A stretch of DNA of 64,000 nt, from contig CAVTPG010000003.1 of NCBI GenBank assembly GCA_963736595.1, positions 1 to 64,000 on the forward strand, given 5' to 3'. The notes beneath the pieces are model-generated. The model saw only the letters and a program-made list of their open reading frames with translations, did no database searches and had not been told where the DNA came from. Made by a program: the position numbers and the translations under genes. This document shows, one piece after another, positions 63,876 to 64,000 of the stretch. Origin of the DNA: Parapontixanthobacter sp963736595. Its GTDB lineage: Bacteria; Pseudomonadota; Alphaproteobacteria; Sphingomonadales; Sphingomonadaceae. How positions within the stretch are numbered: position 1 is the stretch's first letter; the number at the start of each line of letters is the position of its first letter.

Positions 63876-64000
63876 ATGAATATCCAGCAAACCATCGACC
63901 AAGGCACAGCCGCGCAGACGCCACCGGCGAACCGCGAAGCGTTTCGGACATCGGACGATAAGGATATGCTGCGCGCGGCCCGCGATCTGACCAAGGATAT
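63876..64000 (+). CDS. Unidentified protein, N-terminal fragment cut by the window end
   Basis: ATG 63876 opens a frame that runs off the window after 41 codons. The visible part is polar, with MLRAARDLTKDI near its end. This is slightly reminiscent of the region before the first helix of fatty acid desaturases, but the fragment is too short to assign. It is divergent from the GNAT-like gene. Confidence 0.4.
   Translation, partial: MNIQQTIDQGTAAQTPPANREAFRTSDDKDMLRAARDLTKD

Overview
The window looks like a chromosomal segment of an alphaproteobacterium of the order Sphingomonadales, most likely an Erythrobacteraceae member (Erythrobacter/Altererythrobacter-like). The reasons are the gene order dnaA-rpsT-mutM-ubiE-ubiB-coaBC-dut, secB next to a Tim44-domain gene and mltA, the pheA/membrane cytochrome c pair, the PhyR-NepR-EcfG general stress response, and a TonB receptor/tryptophan-halogenase-like/LacI/GH sugar locus. 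Base composition is GC-rich throughout. I see no phage, insertion sequence or CRISPR array.

Layout. (1) 0-18 kb: housekeeping block. dnaA with a long regulatory upstream region, rpsT, mutM, ubiquinone genes ubiE-ubiB, an unusually long coaBC, dut, a CPBP protease, a DUF4136 lipoprotein whose 3' end is tandemly duplicated, trpS-murJ, secB, a Tim44-domain gene, mltA and smr (each broken by one extra base), aroC. (2) 17.8-38 kb: ruvA, a DsrE-like exported protein, a broken small membrane gene, ruvB, rhodanese lipoprotein, aconitase, EamA transporter, YkuD-type protein, aspartic protease, HDAC-like hydrolase, thioredoxin-like lipoprotein, ispG, ZntB/CorA transporter, SDR, GNAT, mechanosensitive-type channel, isoaspartyl peptidase, pheA, cytochrome c, rlmE, ppx. 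(3) 38.1-51.3 kb: accessory-looking carbohydrate locus directly after a tRNA-Gln. It holds a PepSY-type membrane protein (frameshifted), a flavin halogenase-like protein, a TonB-dependent receptor with about a dozen frameshifts, a GH16 laminarinase-type enzyme, a LacI regulator, an MFS transporter, a GH3 beta-glucosidase and a FucP-type sugar permease. Palindromes with a GAACGTTC core lie in front of the receptor and the GH3 gene and are good LacI operator candidates. Together these genes would take up and degrade a beta-glucan. (4) 51.4-57.9 kb: LOG-family protein, thiD, glmM, dicarboxylate symporter, Fe-superoxide dismutase, AI-2E-type permease. (5) 57.9-62.5 kb: the complete general stress response module: ecfG, nepR, a divergent CHASE/HWE-type histidine kinase, phyR and a single-domain response regulator. 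EcfG-type promoters (GGAAC-N16/17-CGTT) precede nepR-ecfG, phyR and the regulator, and a fully overlapping one faces the kinase. Between phyR and the regulator, on the + strand, is a strong candidate small RNA: an EcfG-like promoter, a hairpin with a very C-rich loop, then a rho-independent terminator. (6) The end holds a GNAT-fold protein and the first 41 codons of another gene.

A caution on data quality. Single-base frameshifts occur in mltA, smr, the membrane gene before ruvB, the thioredoxin-like gene, the PepSY gene and, very densely, the TonB receptor. In each case the protein can be restored by single-base indels without any other nonsense change. Very recent decay or local sequence/assembly error are both possible.
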